A stretch of 64,000 bases of DNA. It comes from Acidobacteriota bacterium. GTDB lineage: Bacteria; Acidobacteriota; Terriglobia; Bryobacterales; Bryobacteraceae. A model generated the notes under the pieces. It worked only from the letters and a program-made list of their open reading frames with translations, had not been told where the DNA came from and ran no database searches. The position numbers were made by a program, and so were the translations under genes. Below, in pieces: positions 8,794-16,923 of the stretch; within the stretch, counting starts at the first letter, position 1; each line of letters opens with the position of its first letter. The stretch is taken from the NCBI GenBank assembly GCA_029776225.1, contig JAKOTR010000053.1, positions 434,001 to 498,000 on the forward strand, given 5' to 3'.

Positions 8794-9558
8794 TCACCTC
8801 GCCAGGATCATTTCGGCAACGCGCTTGCCGGATAGCAGCATACCGCCGAAGATCGGCCCCATGCGCGGCCCTCCAAACGTGGTGCACACGCTCATTCCGG
8901 TAACCCACAACCCGGGATAGACCTCAGCCACCCGCTCGACAACAAACGACTCTCCCGCGGCTGCGTACATCGGTCCCTCTCCTGGCGCAAGCGCCGCATC
9001 CAGAAGCCCCCGCTTGCGAAGGTGTTGGACCGCGGCCGCATCGTGCCCGGTCGCATCGATCACCGCGCCGGCGGATAGCACGAGCGGATCCACCGGCAGG
9101 GCGCCAGCGATTGTCGTGCGGTTGGCCACGATTCCCGTCACCCTGTTGTCGCGCACGCAGAGGTCCTCCAACGTCACCAGATTCAGCAGGACCGCCCCCG
9201 CGCGGAGCGCCTGGATGCAAAGGCCGCAGGCCAGTTCCGCCGCATCCGCGACGTACAACCCGTCTTGAGGAACAAACCGGATGCATGCAGCTTCGAGAAT
9301 CGGAAGCGCCTCCTTCTGCACGACGACCTGGTTCATTCCCATCGCGCCGCCCCAGATGCCGCCGCCGGGGCTCAGCCTCTTTTCGATGATCGTGACCCGC
9401 TTGCCCGCGCCTGCAAGACAAGAGGCGGCAACGAGGCCGGAAGGCCCGGCGCCTGCGATAATCACATCACTCTCGATCCGGTCCGCCAGCTTGCGATAGT
9501 AACTCTCAACGATTGCTTTCGAAATGGCGGTTTCCGTAATTGCGTTTTCAAGCGGCAT
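8794..9558 (-). CDS. thi4: Thi4-type thiazole synthase (ADP-thiazole), non-Cys variant
   Basis: A 254-residue FAD/NAD-fold protein of the Thi4 family, which makes the thiazole half of thiamine from NAD and glycine plus sulfur. The start at 9558 is preceded by a strong GAAGGAGAA; a longer open frame to 9669 lacks a ribosome site. Dinucleotide fold: IIAGAGPSGLVAA (residues 33-45), then IIEKRLSPGGGIWGGAM, DATGHDAA (168-175) and the C-terminal RMGPIFGGMLLSG. At the position of the sulfur-donating cysteine of yeast Thi4 (CMDP) or the histidine of archaeal sulfide-dependent enzymes (HVDP), this protein has Pro155 (LPVDP). It should therefore need free sulfide or another sulfur source, if active. 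I see no TPP riboswitch upstream. Confidence 0.85.
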   Translation of the reverse strand: MPLENAITETAISKAIVESYYRKLADRIESDVIIAGAGPSGLVAASCLAGAGKRVTIIEKRLSPGGGIWGGAMGMNQVVVQKEALPILEAACIRFVPQDGLYVADAAELACGLCIQALRAGAVLLNLVTLEDLCVRDNRVTGIVANRTTIAGALPVDPLVLSAGAVIDATGHDAAAVQHLRKRGLLDAALAPGEGPMYAAAGESFVVERVAEVYPGLWVTGMSVCTTFGGPRMGPIFGGMLLSGKRVAEMILAR

Positions 9559-9797
9559 TTTGTACTGTTCTCCTTCAATATGGCGGGAGATAAGCCTGCA
9601 CACTCCCCGATTCCTCTGCCAGATCGCCTGCTGAGGATTGGGCGCACGCAGGGACATGCCGCCCGCCACGGCATGAGACTCGTGCCGGTTCGTGATCCCG
9701 GCAGCGCCCGCCAGAGGATTCGCAAGGGAACGAGCGGCTGGCCGTCCGGCAGCGAAGTTCTATTTTCGCATGCCAAACTGCTGAAAGAGAACGCCGG

Positions 9798-9803
9798 TAT
9801 AAT
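9798..9803 (+). promoter_or_regulatory. Candidate -10 box of the DinB gene
   Basis: A perfect TATAAT hexamer lies 29 bases before the TTG start of the DinB gene, with an AGGAG ribosome site in between. No good -35 hexamer is seen at 16-18 bases (AAACTG at 17). Weak evidence. Confidence 0.35.
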
Positions 9804-9832
9804 CGTGGCGGGAGCGGGAAAGGAGCAGCGCC

Positions 9833-10357
9833 TTGACCTGGACTCAACTGTTGAAGGATGAAGTCGAAACCACTTATTCGGCGACGTTGAAGCTTCTGGA
9901 CAAAGTAGACCCGAACAGTCTGGAATGGAAGCCGCAAAGCGGCAGCAATTGGATGACTACCGGCCAGCTCCTCATGCACCTCACCAATGCCTGCGGCGCC
10001 GCGTTCAAGAGCTTCGTCACCGGCGATTGGGGATTGCCGCCGGGCGTGAAGTTCGAAGATCTGCCTCCGGAGCAACAGCTGCCGCCCGCGGAAAAGATGC
10101 CGACGATCGGCAGCGTCGAGGAAGCCAGGAAGCTGCTGTTGGAGGACAAGGCGCTCGCGCTCCAGATGATCGATAAAGCGGGCGAACACGATCTGGCCAA
10201 CAAGCAGGTAGCGGCTCCCTGGGCGCCGGACGAAGAATACGCACTGGGCCGGCACCTGCTTCAGATGATCCAGCATCTCGCAATGCACAAAAGTCAACTG
10301 TTTTACTACCTGAAACTTCAAGGCAAGCCGGTTAACACAGTGGACCTCTGGGGCTGA
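9833..10357 (+). CDS. DinB/YfiT-like putative metal-dependent protein
   Basis: A 174-residue four-helix-bundle protein of the DinB superfamily. The start is TTG 9833, set by AAAGGAGCAGCG just upstream. The three histidines expected for the metal site are His49 (LLMHLTNAC), His148 and His152 (IQHLAMH). DinB-like proteins include bacillithiol/mycothiol-dependent thiol transferases and maleylpyruvate isomerases, but most are of unknown role, as here. It is divergent from the Thi4 gene. Confidence 0.85.
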   Translation: MTWTQLLKDEVETTYSATLKLLDKVDPNSLEWKPQSGSNWMTTGQLLMHLTNACGAAFKSFVTGDWGLPPGVKFEDLPPEQQLPPAEKMPTIGSVEEARKLLLEDKALALQMIDKAGEHDLANKQVAAPWAPDEEYALGRHLLQMIQHLAMHKSQLFYYLKLQGKPVNTVDLWG

Positions 10358-10499
10358 TCGGAGCTCGATCGCCGCTCCGAATTCGGCGTGCTGCGCGGGC
10401 TGGAGGGACCGCGCACGTGAGCGGCTCCGCCGGGCGCGCAATTCAGACAGTTCAAGGACCCATATTGATTCCACCAGGCTGCTGCTCTATTTCTGGGGT

Positions 10500-11672
10500 A
10501 TGGGGGAGCCCGCCTGGAGCGTGGTTTTCAGCGATGGAACCGAACAGAGGTACGGGGAGGGGGTTCCGCTCTTCACGTTTTGCGTTACGGACCGGAACCA
10601 GCTGGAATGGCTGCTGGCGAGCGATGCTTATTCGGCGGGGATCGCGTTCACCCAAGGCAGGTTCGACGTTAAGGGCGATCTCAAAGCCGCAATCCAGTAC
10701 AAAGGGTGGCAGCCCCGCAGCGGCTTGCGAAGAAGGCTGAGCTGGGCAGTCGCGCGCTGCGCAGCGGCGATTGAAACCGCCATTCAGAGCAAGGCCCGCA
10801 CCGCAGAAAACATCCGCTTTCACTACGACCGCTCGAACGAGTTCTACCAACTGTTCCTCGACCCGCGCATGGTGTATTCGTGCGCTTACTTCCGGTCGGA
10901 GGACGCTACGCTGGAGGAAGCCCAGCTTGCCAAGCTGGACCATATCTGCCGGAAACTCGATCTGCAGCCGGGCGAACGCTTTCTGGACGTGGGATGCGGA
11001 TGGGGCGCGCTGATCGGGCATGCGGCGGCCGAGTACGGCGCGGTGGCCACGGGCTGCACGCTGAGCGGCGCGCAGTACGCCTATGCCAGAGCGAGGCTGG
11101 AAGGGCGAGCGCAAGTGCTCGACTGCGATTACCGGAACCTCACGGGCGAGTACGACAAAATCGCCTCGGTCGGGATGTTCGAGCACGTAGGGCCGCGCCG
11201 CGCCCGGGAGTACTTTGGCAAGATTCGGGACCTGCTGGCTCCGGCGGGACTGTTTCTGAACCACGCTATCGCGCGGGCTGAAGGCGTGCGCGACGACGGA
11301 GCGAGCCTGTTCGTGCGCCGTCACGTCTTTCCCGGCGGGCAACTCATGCATCTGCACGAAATGATCCGGGCGGCCGAGGAAAGCGGCTTCGAGGTGCTCG
11401 ACGTGGAGAACCTGCGCCCGCATTACGCGCTTACGTGCCGGCTCTGGGAGGAACGGCTGGAGGCGAACCGGGAAGCGGCGCTGAAACTGGTGGACGAGCA
11501 GGCGTTTCGCGTTTGGCGGATATGGCTGGCGGGTTCGGCGCTGAGCTTCGAAGAAGGAACCATCGGAGTTTATCAGGTGCTCATGAGCAAGCGCGGCGCG
11601 CCACGGCGGCGGTGGACGCGTGAATACGTGTATTCCGTTGACGCCGGCACACGGGTGCCTCGGACCGCGTGA
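10500..11672 (+). CDS. cfa: Cyclopropane-fatty-acyl-phospholipid synthase family methyltransferase
   Basis: A SAM-dependent enzyme that methylenates or methylates unsaturated phospholipid acyl chains at the membrane; 390 residues from ATG 10500. SAM motif I is LDVGCGWGALIGH. The residues that bind the active-site bicarbonate in the E. coli enzyme are all recognisable: Cys in YSCAYF, Glu in MFEHVG, His in RRHVFPGG and Tyr in PHYALTC. The HYDRSNEFYQLFLD segment is diagnostic. The frame runs open upstream and the protein reads sensibly back to an ATT at 10464 that has AAGGA six bases before it, so translation may begin there (403 codons with stop). Function is confident, start is not. Confidence 0.88.
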   Translation: MGEPAWSVVFSDGTEQRYGEGVPLFTFCVTDRNQLEWLLASDAYSAGIAFTQGRFDVKGDLKAAIQYKGWQPRSGLRRRLSWAVARCAAAIETAIQSKARTAENIRFHYDRSNEFYQLFLDPRMVYSCAYFRSEDATLEEAQLAKLDHICRKLDLQPGERFLDVGCGWGALIGHAAAEYGAVATGCTLSGAQYAYARARLEGRAQVLDCDYRNLTGEYDKIASVGMFEHVGPRRAREYFGKIRDLLAPAGLFLNHAIARAEGVRDDGASLFVRRHVFPGGQLMHLHEMIRAAEESGFEVLDVENLRPHYALTCRLWEERLEANREAALKLVDEQAFRVWRIWLAGSALSFEEGTIGVYQVLMSKRGAPRRRWTREYVYSVDAGTRVPRTA

Positions 11673-11696
11673 TCTGGTAGGCTAGTCACTTTCGCG

Positions 11697-12356
11697 GTGG
11701 CTATGAGAACGATGGGCGGGCGCCGCGCTAGCGTGAACAGCGTCCCGCTGGGAAAGTCGCGCACCCAGTCGCTGAGCGATGGCGTTTTTGCCGTCGCGAT
11801 GGGGCTACTTGCCATTCAGATCCAGATCCCCCAACTGCCCGCCGGCGCGGAATCCGGAAGGCTGCTGGAGGCGATCGGCGCGATGGCGCCCTCCATAGTG
11901 GTCTTCGGGGGCACGTTTCTGCTGGCGGGCGTGTTCTGGTATCTGCAACATCTGACCTTTCACTTCATCCGGCACACCGACCACGTTCTCATCTGGATCA
12001 ATATCGTTTTCCTGATGTTCGTGGCGGGGCTTCCCTTCTCCGCGGGGATGCTGGGCCGCTTTCCCGATCAGCCGCTTGTGTATCCGTGCTACTTCGGGAA
12101 TGTGCTGGCGCTCGGCATCATGGCGAACTGGCACTGGCATTACGCCAGGCGGAAGTACATGGTGGATCCCGAGGCGGATTTGGATCTGCTGGCGAAGATC
12201 ACTTCGCGGTTGCGCATAATTCCAGCGGCGGCGGCGCTGGCGCTGGCGCTGGGAACGCTTCACCCGAAACTGGGCGCGGCCGGATTCGTCTGGGTGCTGC
12301 TGCTACAGCCGTTTTTCGAGAGATGGCGCCTGGCGCGCAGCCGGGCTAGGGGTTGA
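11697..12356 (+). CDS. TMEM175/DUF1211 family potassium-channel-like membrane protein
   Basis: A 219-residue polytopic protein. The family signature is the first helix, here RTQSLSDGVFAVAMGLL (residues 22-38), equivalent to the R-x3-FSDG motif of TMEM175-type potassium channels. Six hydrophobic segments are visible, the last ending in a basic tail (ERWRLARSRARG). Bacterial members conduct potassium in vitro, with little selectivity compared with the eukaryotic forms. The start is GTG 11697 or ATG 11703. Its last 11 bases overlap the 3' end of the convergent protein-kinase gene. Confidence 0.82.
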   Translation: MAMRTMGGRRASVNSVPLGKSRTQSLSDGVFAVAMGLLAIQIQIPQLPAGAESGRLLEAIGAMAPSIVVFGGTFLLAGVFWYLQHLTFHFIRHTDHVLIWINIVFLMFVAGLPFSAGMLGRFPDQPLVYPCYFGNVLALGIMANWHWHYARRKYMVDPEADLDLLAKITSRLRIIPAAAALALALGTLHPKLGAAGFVWVLLLQPFFERWRLARSRARG

Positions 12357-14091
12357 GCTGAAGCGAGAAGTTGAGCAGCGAGCCGTCCTTCACGTGGATT
12401 TCCTGATCGGCGCGGCGGCCATCCTTGACGACACTAACGATGTATCTGCCCGCAGGAAGCGATAATTTTGCCGGGGTCCTTTCCGGGATGAGCTTTCCAT
12501 CGATCAGGATCTGCGCGCCGGGAATGTCGGTAGAGATCATCACCACGCCCATCGCGCGGATGAGGTTCACGAACAGTTCCTGAGGGCGCTGGCCGACCTC
12601 GGCGATGCGCAGCTCGCGGCGGTAGCCGTCCATGGTGATGACGAGCGTGTGGCGGCCGGGGACCACGTCGAAGGAACAGGGCGTCTTGCAGGTTTTCGAG
12701 GGGTCGTCGTCGAGAATCACATCGGCGCCCGGCGGACTGGTGACGATCTGAAGCGGCTGGTGCTCCACCGGGGACTCGGCCGCGGGCCTGGACTGTGTTA
12801 CGGCCGGCGCGGGCTTGGACTGCGTTACGGGCGGAGCGGCGGCAGGTTTCCGCTCTTCCACCACCGGTGTTCCGCTAGCGGCGGCAGGTTTGGGCTCTTC
12901 CGCCACCGGTGTTTCGGCAGCCGCGGGCGGTTCTGCGGGCGCCACGCTGTCGAGAGAGGGAGCGGGGGCCGGCGCGGGAGGCATCGGCGGGGGCTTCGAT
13001 TCCGTCCGGGGCATGGCGACCTCGGGCGGGAGCGGGCTCGCTGCCTCCTGCTCGAGGTAGTCTTGCGAAAACCAGCGGTTGGCCCCGACGAAGATCACAC
13101 CAACCACCACGAGCGCCGCAACAGCGGCGCCAAGTATCTGCCAGACAAGTTTCCTGCGCGGCGCCTCCACCGTATCGGCGCGCTGCGTGGCAGCGAGGCC
13201 GATGGGAGCGCTGACAACTTGGGTGGGCAGATTCTGGCTCGCCCCGCGCGGAATGGGCTTCCACCCTTTCTTGGTATTCAGGGCGGCTTCGAGAGCGTTG
13301 ATGAACTCGGTGCAGGTTGGGTAGCGCTTGGCGGGGTCCTTCGACATCGCGCGGCCCAGCACCATGGCGACAGCCCAGCCCAGCGAAGGATTGAGGTGTT
13401 GCGGGGGAATCGGCTCCTCGGAAACGATTTTGTAGAGCACCGTGGTGAGCTGCTCGGCGGCAAACGGTTTTTCGCCGGTGAGCATCTCGTAAGCGGCAAC
13501 GGCTAGGGAAAACTGGTCCGCTCGCCCGTCTACCGGCTTGCCCTGCACCTGCTCTGGGGACATGTAATTCGGGGTGCCGAGCACCGTCCCGGTCTGGGTC
13601 ATCTGCTGGGACTCGGTGATCTTGGCGACGCCGAAGTCAGTGATCTTGGCCACGCCCTCCTCGTCGAGCATGATGTTGGCGGGCTTGATATCGCGGTGGA
13701 CGATGCCCTTTTTGTGGGCAAAATCCAGCGCGGCGGCGGTCTGCTGGAGGATGCTGATCACCTTTTGCGGCTCGAGCGGCTCCGGATTCAGCAGCACCTT
13801 CTCGAGGCTGGGGCCATTGACGAACTCCATCGCGATGTACGTGACATCGCCCTGCTCGCCGACATCGTAGACGGTAACGATATTCGGGTGAGACAGGATG
13901 CCGGCGGATTGTGCCTCGCGGAAGAGGCGGTCGCGAAGGCGCTCGCGTTCGGCTTCATCCGTGAACTCGGCAAGCTTGATCGTCTTGATCGCAACCGGGC
14001 GGTTGATGGCCGGGTCAAGTGCGCGGTAGACGATGCCCATGGCACCGCGTCCCAGCTCGCCGAGGATCTGGTATCGGCCAATGGTCTCCAT
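12346..14091 (-). CDS. Membrane Ser/Thr protein kinase with C-terminal PEGA domains
   Basis: A PknB-type eukaryotic-like kinase of 581 residues. Kinase domain residues 7-270: glycine loop GELGRGAMG, ATP lysine Lys36 (VAIK), HRD Asp134 (VHRDIKPAN), DFG Asp152, and SPEQVQG in the activation segment. A single membrane helix follows at about 316-337 (LVWQILGAAVAALVVVGVIF), then a Pro/Ala/Glu-rich linker containing near-repeats (PVAEEPKPAAA, PVVEERKPAAA), and two PEGA repeats outside the membrane (SPPGADVILDD and DIPGAQILIDGK). PEGA domains are thought to bind surface layers or envelope ligands. Catalytic residues are intact. The MBL gene lies 77 bases upstream on the same strand. Confidence 0.95.
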   Translation of the reverse strand: METIGRYQILGELGRGAMGIVYRALDPAINRPVAIKTIKLAEFTDEAERERLRDRLFREAQSAGILSHPNIVTVYDVGEQGDVTYIAMEFVNGPSLEKVLLNPEPLEPQKVISILQQTAAALDFAHKKGIVHRDIKPANIMLDEEGVAKITDFGVAKITESQQMTQTGTVLGTPNYMSPEQVQGKPVDGRADQFSLAVAAYEMLTGEKPFAAEQLTTVLYKIVSEEPIPPQHLNPSLGWAVAMVLGRAMSKDPAKRYPTCTEFINALEAALNTKKGWKPIPRGASQNLPTQVVSAPIGLAATQRADTVEAPRRKLVWQILGAAVAALVVVGVIFVGANRWFSQDYLEQEAASPLPPEVAMPRTESKPPPMPPAPAPAPSLDSVAPAEPPAAAETPVAEEPKPAAASGTPVVEERKPAAAPPVTQSKPAPAVTQSRPAAESPVEHQPLQIVTSPPGADVILDDDPSKTCKTPCSFDVVPGRHTLVITMDGYRRELRIAEVGQRPQELFVNLIRAMGVVMISTDIPGAQILIDGKLIPERTPAKLSLPAGRYIVSVVKDGRRADQEIHVKDGSLLNFSLQLNP

Positions 14092-14168
14092 GCAGATGCG
14101 TTGTCAATTGTAACGCACCAGCGTAACTGGCGGCCCAAAGGCCGCCTCCGGACGAAGGGTATGCGCCG

Positions 14169-16115
14169 TTAACCCGCTAGTTCGACAATGGCTTCGGTGA
14201 TCTGCCCGAGGTAGCGGCCGTCGCTCACGACGTCGGCGGCGATGGCGAAGCGGGGTCCGGGCGCCTCCCAGTTTCGCGGGACGGAGAGAGTCAGCGTGCG
14301 CGCGGCCTTTCCTCCCGCGGGCGCTTCGAAGCGCAGCACGTCCGGCACGATTTTCCATTCCGCGGGCGCGACCAGCGCGATCTCGAGTTTCATCGGCGCC
14401 GCGCGGTAGTTTTGAACGCGCACTTCGATCCGCCGCGATTCTCCGGCGCGGAGCACGATCTGGTACGGATAGATGCTCACCCAACTCGGATCGAGACCGA
14501 AATTCGTTTCGCCTTCGGGGAGCAGGTCGAAGAAGAACTGCTGCTGGCGGGTGAGCTTCTTTTCGGTAGCGAGCAGCGTGGCGCGGTCCACGGCGTAGGG
14601 TCTGCCATGGCCGGGGCAGATGATTTCTGGTTCGTGTTCGATGAGGTTGCGGATGGACTTCAAATGGCTGTCGTTCTCGACGTGGTTGCGGAAGATGAGG
14701 TTGTGGCGGAGCGTGCCGTCGCGGCGCGGATTCTCAAAGAAGGCGTCTCCGGTGAAGGCGACGCGCTTGCCGTCGATGGTGACGTACATGGCCATCTGGT
14801 ACTCGGTGTGGCCCGGCGAATGCGTGATCTCGAACTCGAACTCCTCCCAGCGGAATCTCTCGCCGTGGCGGAAGGTGCGCGAAATCTTGATGGGCTCGCC
14901 GAGGATGCAGCCGAGGTTGTATCCGCGCGGGTTCTGAAAAACGTCAACCATGTTTTCGTAGCACCAGATCTGCGTGCCGTAGTTCCGCATGAGGTGCGGA
15001 AAGCCGTTGATGTGATCGTCATGCATGTGGCTGGGGATGGCCACGTCGATCGATTTCAGCCCGTAAGTGCGCTTGAGTTCCTCGATGTTGTGCTCGACGA
15101 AGCGGATGCGGTCCGTGGCGGCGGTGGCCCGCTCAAAGGTGGAGAAGTGCATGTTCGAGGCTGAGCCGTAGTCGACGAACATGGCTTTCCCGCTCGAGCT
15201 GATGATGGCGTAGAACGAAGCGTTGGTGAGATGGTGGGCGATGAGGTGCCGGCTCACAGGGAAGGGGCGGAAGGTCTCGCTGGGTTCGCCTACTTGGAAG
15301 CGGTAATACGCCGAAAGCCTGCGGATCGTTTCCGAGATGGCGGGCTCGGGGTCGCGCATAGGCTCGCCATGGGAAGGGCATAGAAGGCTGGGCTTGCGCT
15401 CGCGCAGGCGCGCCAACGAATAGATGCCGTGATCGACTCCTTCCGCGCCGCCGTAGTTGATCTGCGTATCGTACAGGTTCAGGATCTTGCCGGGCGCGTA
15501 GATGAGGTCGCCCGTGAACGCGGCGAGGCTGCCGTCGATTGTGGCCAGCAGCGCGATGGAGCCGAGGGTGTGCCCCGGCGCGGGCAGGATGAAGAATTCG
15601 GTCCGGTTCCAGCGGAACGTCGTGTAATCTTCGAGCTTGCGCGCAACGGGAATGTTTTCGGTGATCGTGTTGAAATCGTTGCGCACGTAATAGAGGTGGA
15701 AGACACGGCGGTTGCGCCAGAAATTTTCGGCGTCGGCAAACAAATGCGCCTCGTGCGCGGGGACGGCGATGGGGATGCGGCGCTCGACCGCCTTCCAGTC
15801 TCCCTGGCACTGGTCGCGGTGATGGTGCGTGTGAAGGATCCAGTTGACTTTCGAAATGCCGAGGCCGGGCAAATGGTCGAGGATTTTACCGGAACCGAAG
15901 TCGATCAACACGGCCGAGGAGCCGTCGCGGATCACGTAGACGTTGCAGGTGTCTTCGAAAAGCCAGAGGTTCTCGCTGAGTCTCCGGGGCGCTCCGGTGG
16001 GAGCGAAAGTGGTCCGGGTATAGCGGCGTTGGGCTTGCGGGGCGGACGAGGCAGCCGGCGCGGCAGCCGCCGCTCCCGCGGAGGTCAAGAACCGTCTGCG
16101 GGTCGTTCGGGCCAT
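14169..16115 (-). CDS. Secreted protein with two metallo-beta-lactamase-fold domains in tandem
   Basis: A 648-residue protein with a Tat-type signal (RTTRRRFLTSAGAAAAAP). Two MBL domains follow. Domain 1 (about 45-255) has His97-x-His99-x-Asp101-Gln102, then His182, Asp203 and His249; the final His of the HxHxDH motif is Gln. Domain 2 (about 300-510) has the full set His363, His365, Asp367, His368, His435, Asp457 and His503. Residues 540-648 look like a beta-sandwich. MBL-fold enzymes hydrolyse esters, lactams, phosphodiesters or thioesters; the substrate here is unknown. Two domains in one chain with one altered metal site suggests division of labour or a decayed half. Confidence 0.88.
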   Translation of the reverse strand: MARTTRRRFLTSAGAAAAAPAASSAPQAQRRYTRTTFAPTGAPRRLSENLWLFEDTCNVYVIRDGSSAVLIDFGSGKILDHLPGLGISKVNWILHTHHHRDQCQGDWKAVERRIPIAVPAHEAHLFADAENFWRNRRVFHLYYVRNDFNTITENIPVARKLEDYTTFRWNRTEFFILPAPGHTLGSIALLATIDGSLAAFTGDLIYAPGKILNLYDTQINYGGAEGVDHGIYSLARLRERKPSLLCPSHGEPMRDPEPAISETIRRLSAYYRFQVGEPSETFRPFPVSRHLIAHHLTNASFYAIISSSGKAMFVDYGSASNMHFSTFERATAATDRIRFVEHNIEELKRTYGLKSIDVAIPSHMHDDHINGFPHLMRNYGTQIWCYENMVDVFQNPRGYNLGCILGEPIKISRTFRHGERFRWEEFEFEITHSPGHTEYQMAMYVTIDGKRVAFTGDAFFENPRRDGTLRHNLIFRNHVENDSHLKSIRNLIEHEPEIICPGHGRPYAVDRATLLATEKKLTRQQQFFFDLLPEGETNFGLDPSWVSIYPYQIVLRAGESRRIEVRVQNYRAAPMKLEIALVAPAEWKIVPDVLRFEAPAGGKAARTLTLSVPRNWEAPGPRFAIAADVVSDGRYLGQITEAIVELAG

Positions 16116-16212
16116 GTGGGAAAAGTATCACACCGGGCGACTCGGCGGCCCCCGAGTTCCGGCGCGAAAAAGCTGCCCGCCCACGGACCGGGCACATGCC
16201 GCTTCCTGTTGG

Positions 16213-16923
16213 CTACGCGAGTTCGCGAATGGCGCCGGCCATTCTCTTGCTGGCAATGACTTCCATGCCGTTGGAAAGCCTGATCAGCCAGCGCTTGCTG
16301 GTAAGCGGCGCAATCGTGCGGATGTGATCCATGTTGACGATCACCTGCCGGCGGACGCGGCGGAAGACCGGAGGCAGCAGTCCGGCTTCCAGGCGGCGGA
16401 GCGAGTGGGTGGCCAGAAACCTCCCCGTGGTCGTAACGACGTAGACGAGCTCGCCTTCAGCGACGAAGGCGATCACCTCGGCGGGATCGAACACGTGCAG
16501 CTCCGCTCCGGCGCGGCCAATGATCTTGCGGAGCGCGGGACGCGCGCCGGGCGCGGCGGGCGGCGGTTGCAGCCTGGCGCGCGCCCTTTCCAAAGCCTCT
16601 TTGAGGCGTTCGGCGCGCACCGGCTTCAGAAGGTAATCGACTGCGCCGACGTTGAAGGCGTCCAGCGCGTGCTGTTCATAAGCCGTCACGAAAATGATGA
16701 GCGGCATGCGCGCGCCAGGCAGCGAGCGGACCGCGGAAAGGCCGTCCAGTTCCGGCATGCGGAGGTCGAGAAGAGCCACGTCCGGCTCGAATTCCAGAAT
16801 GCGTTCGACGGCCTCGGCTCCAGTGGCGGCTTCGGCGACAACGTCAACCCAGGGGAACTCCGCAAGGTGCTCGCGCAGGATGCGCCGGGCCAGCGGCTCG
16901 TCGTCCGCAATCAGCACTCTCAT
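16213..16923 (-). CDS. LytTR-family response regulator
   Basis: A 236-residue response regulator: receiver (residues 1-120; Asp7/Asp8, phospho-acceptor Asp53, Thr80, Lys100) and a LytTR DNA-binding domain (about 137-236; FRRVRRQVIVNMDHI is the typical core). ATG 16923 overlaps the kinase stop by the ATGA tetranucleotide, which fixes the start and implies translational coupling; the open frame further upstream is the kinase gene in another frame. Target promoters are not identifiable in this window. Confidence 0.94.
   Translation of the reverse strand: MRVLIADDEPLARRILREHLAEFPWVDVVAEAATGAEAVERILEFEPDVALLDLRMPELDGLSAVRSLPGARMPLIIFVTAYEQHALDAFNVGAVDYLLKPVRAERLKEALERARARLQPPPAAPGARPALRKIIGRAGAELHVFDPAEVIAFVAEGELVYVVTTTGRFLATHSLRRLEAGLLPPVFRRVRRQVIVNMDHIRTIAPLTSKRWLIRLSNGMEVIASKRMAGAIRELA

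Noticed and set aside
9559-9800. Possible TPP riboswitch before the Thi4 gene
   Set aside because: I looked for the CTGAGA and the conserved 3' pairing segment on the minus strand and found neither; only a strong ribosome site is present.
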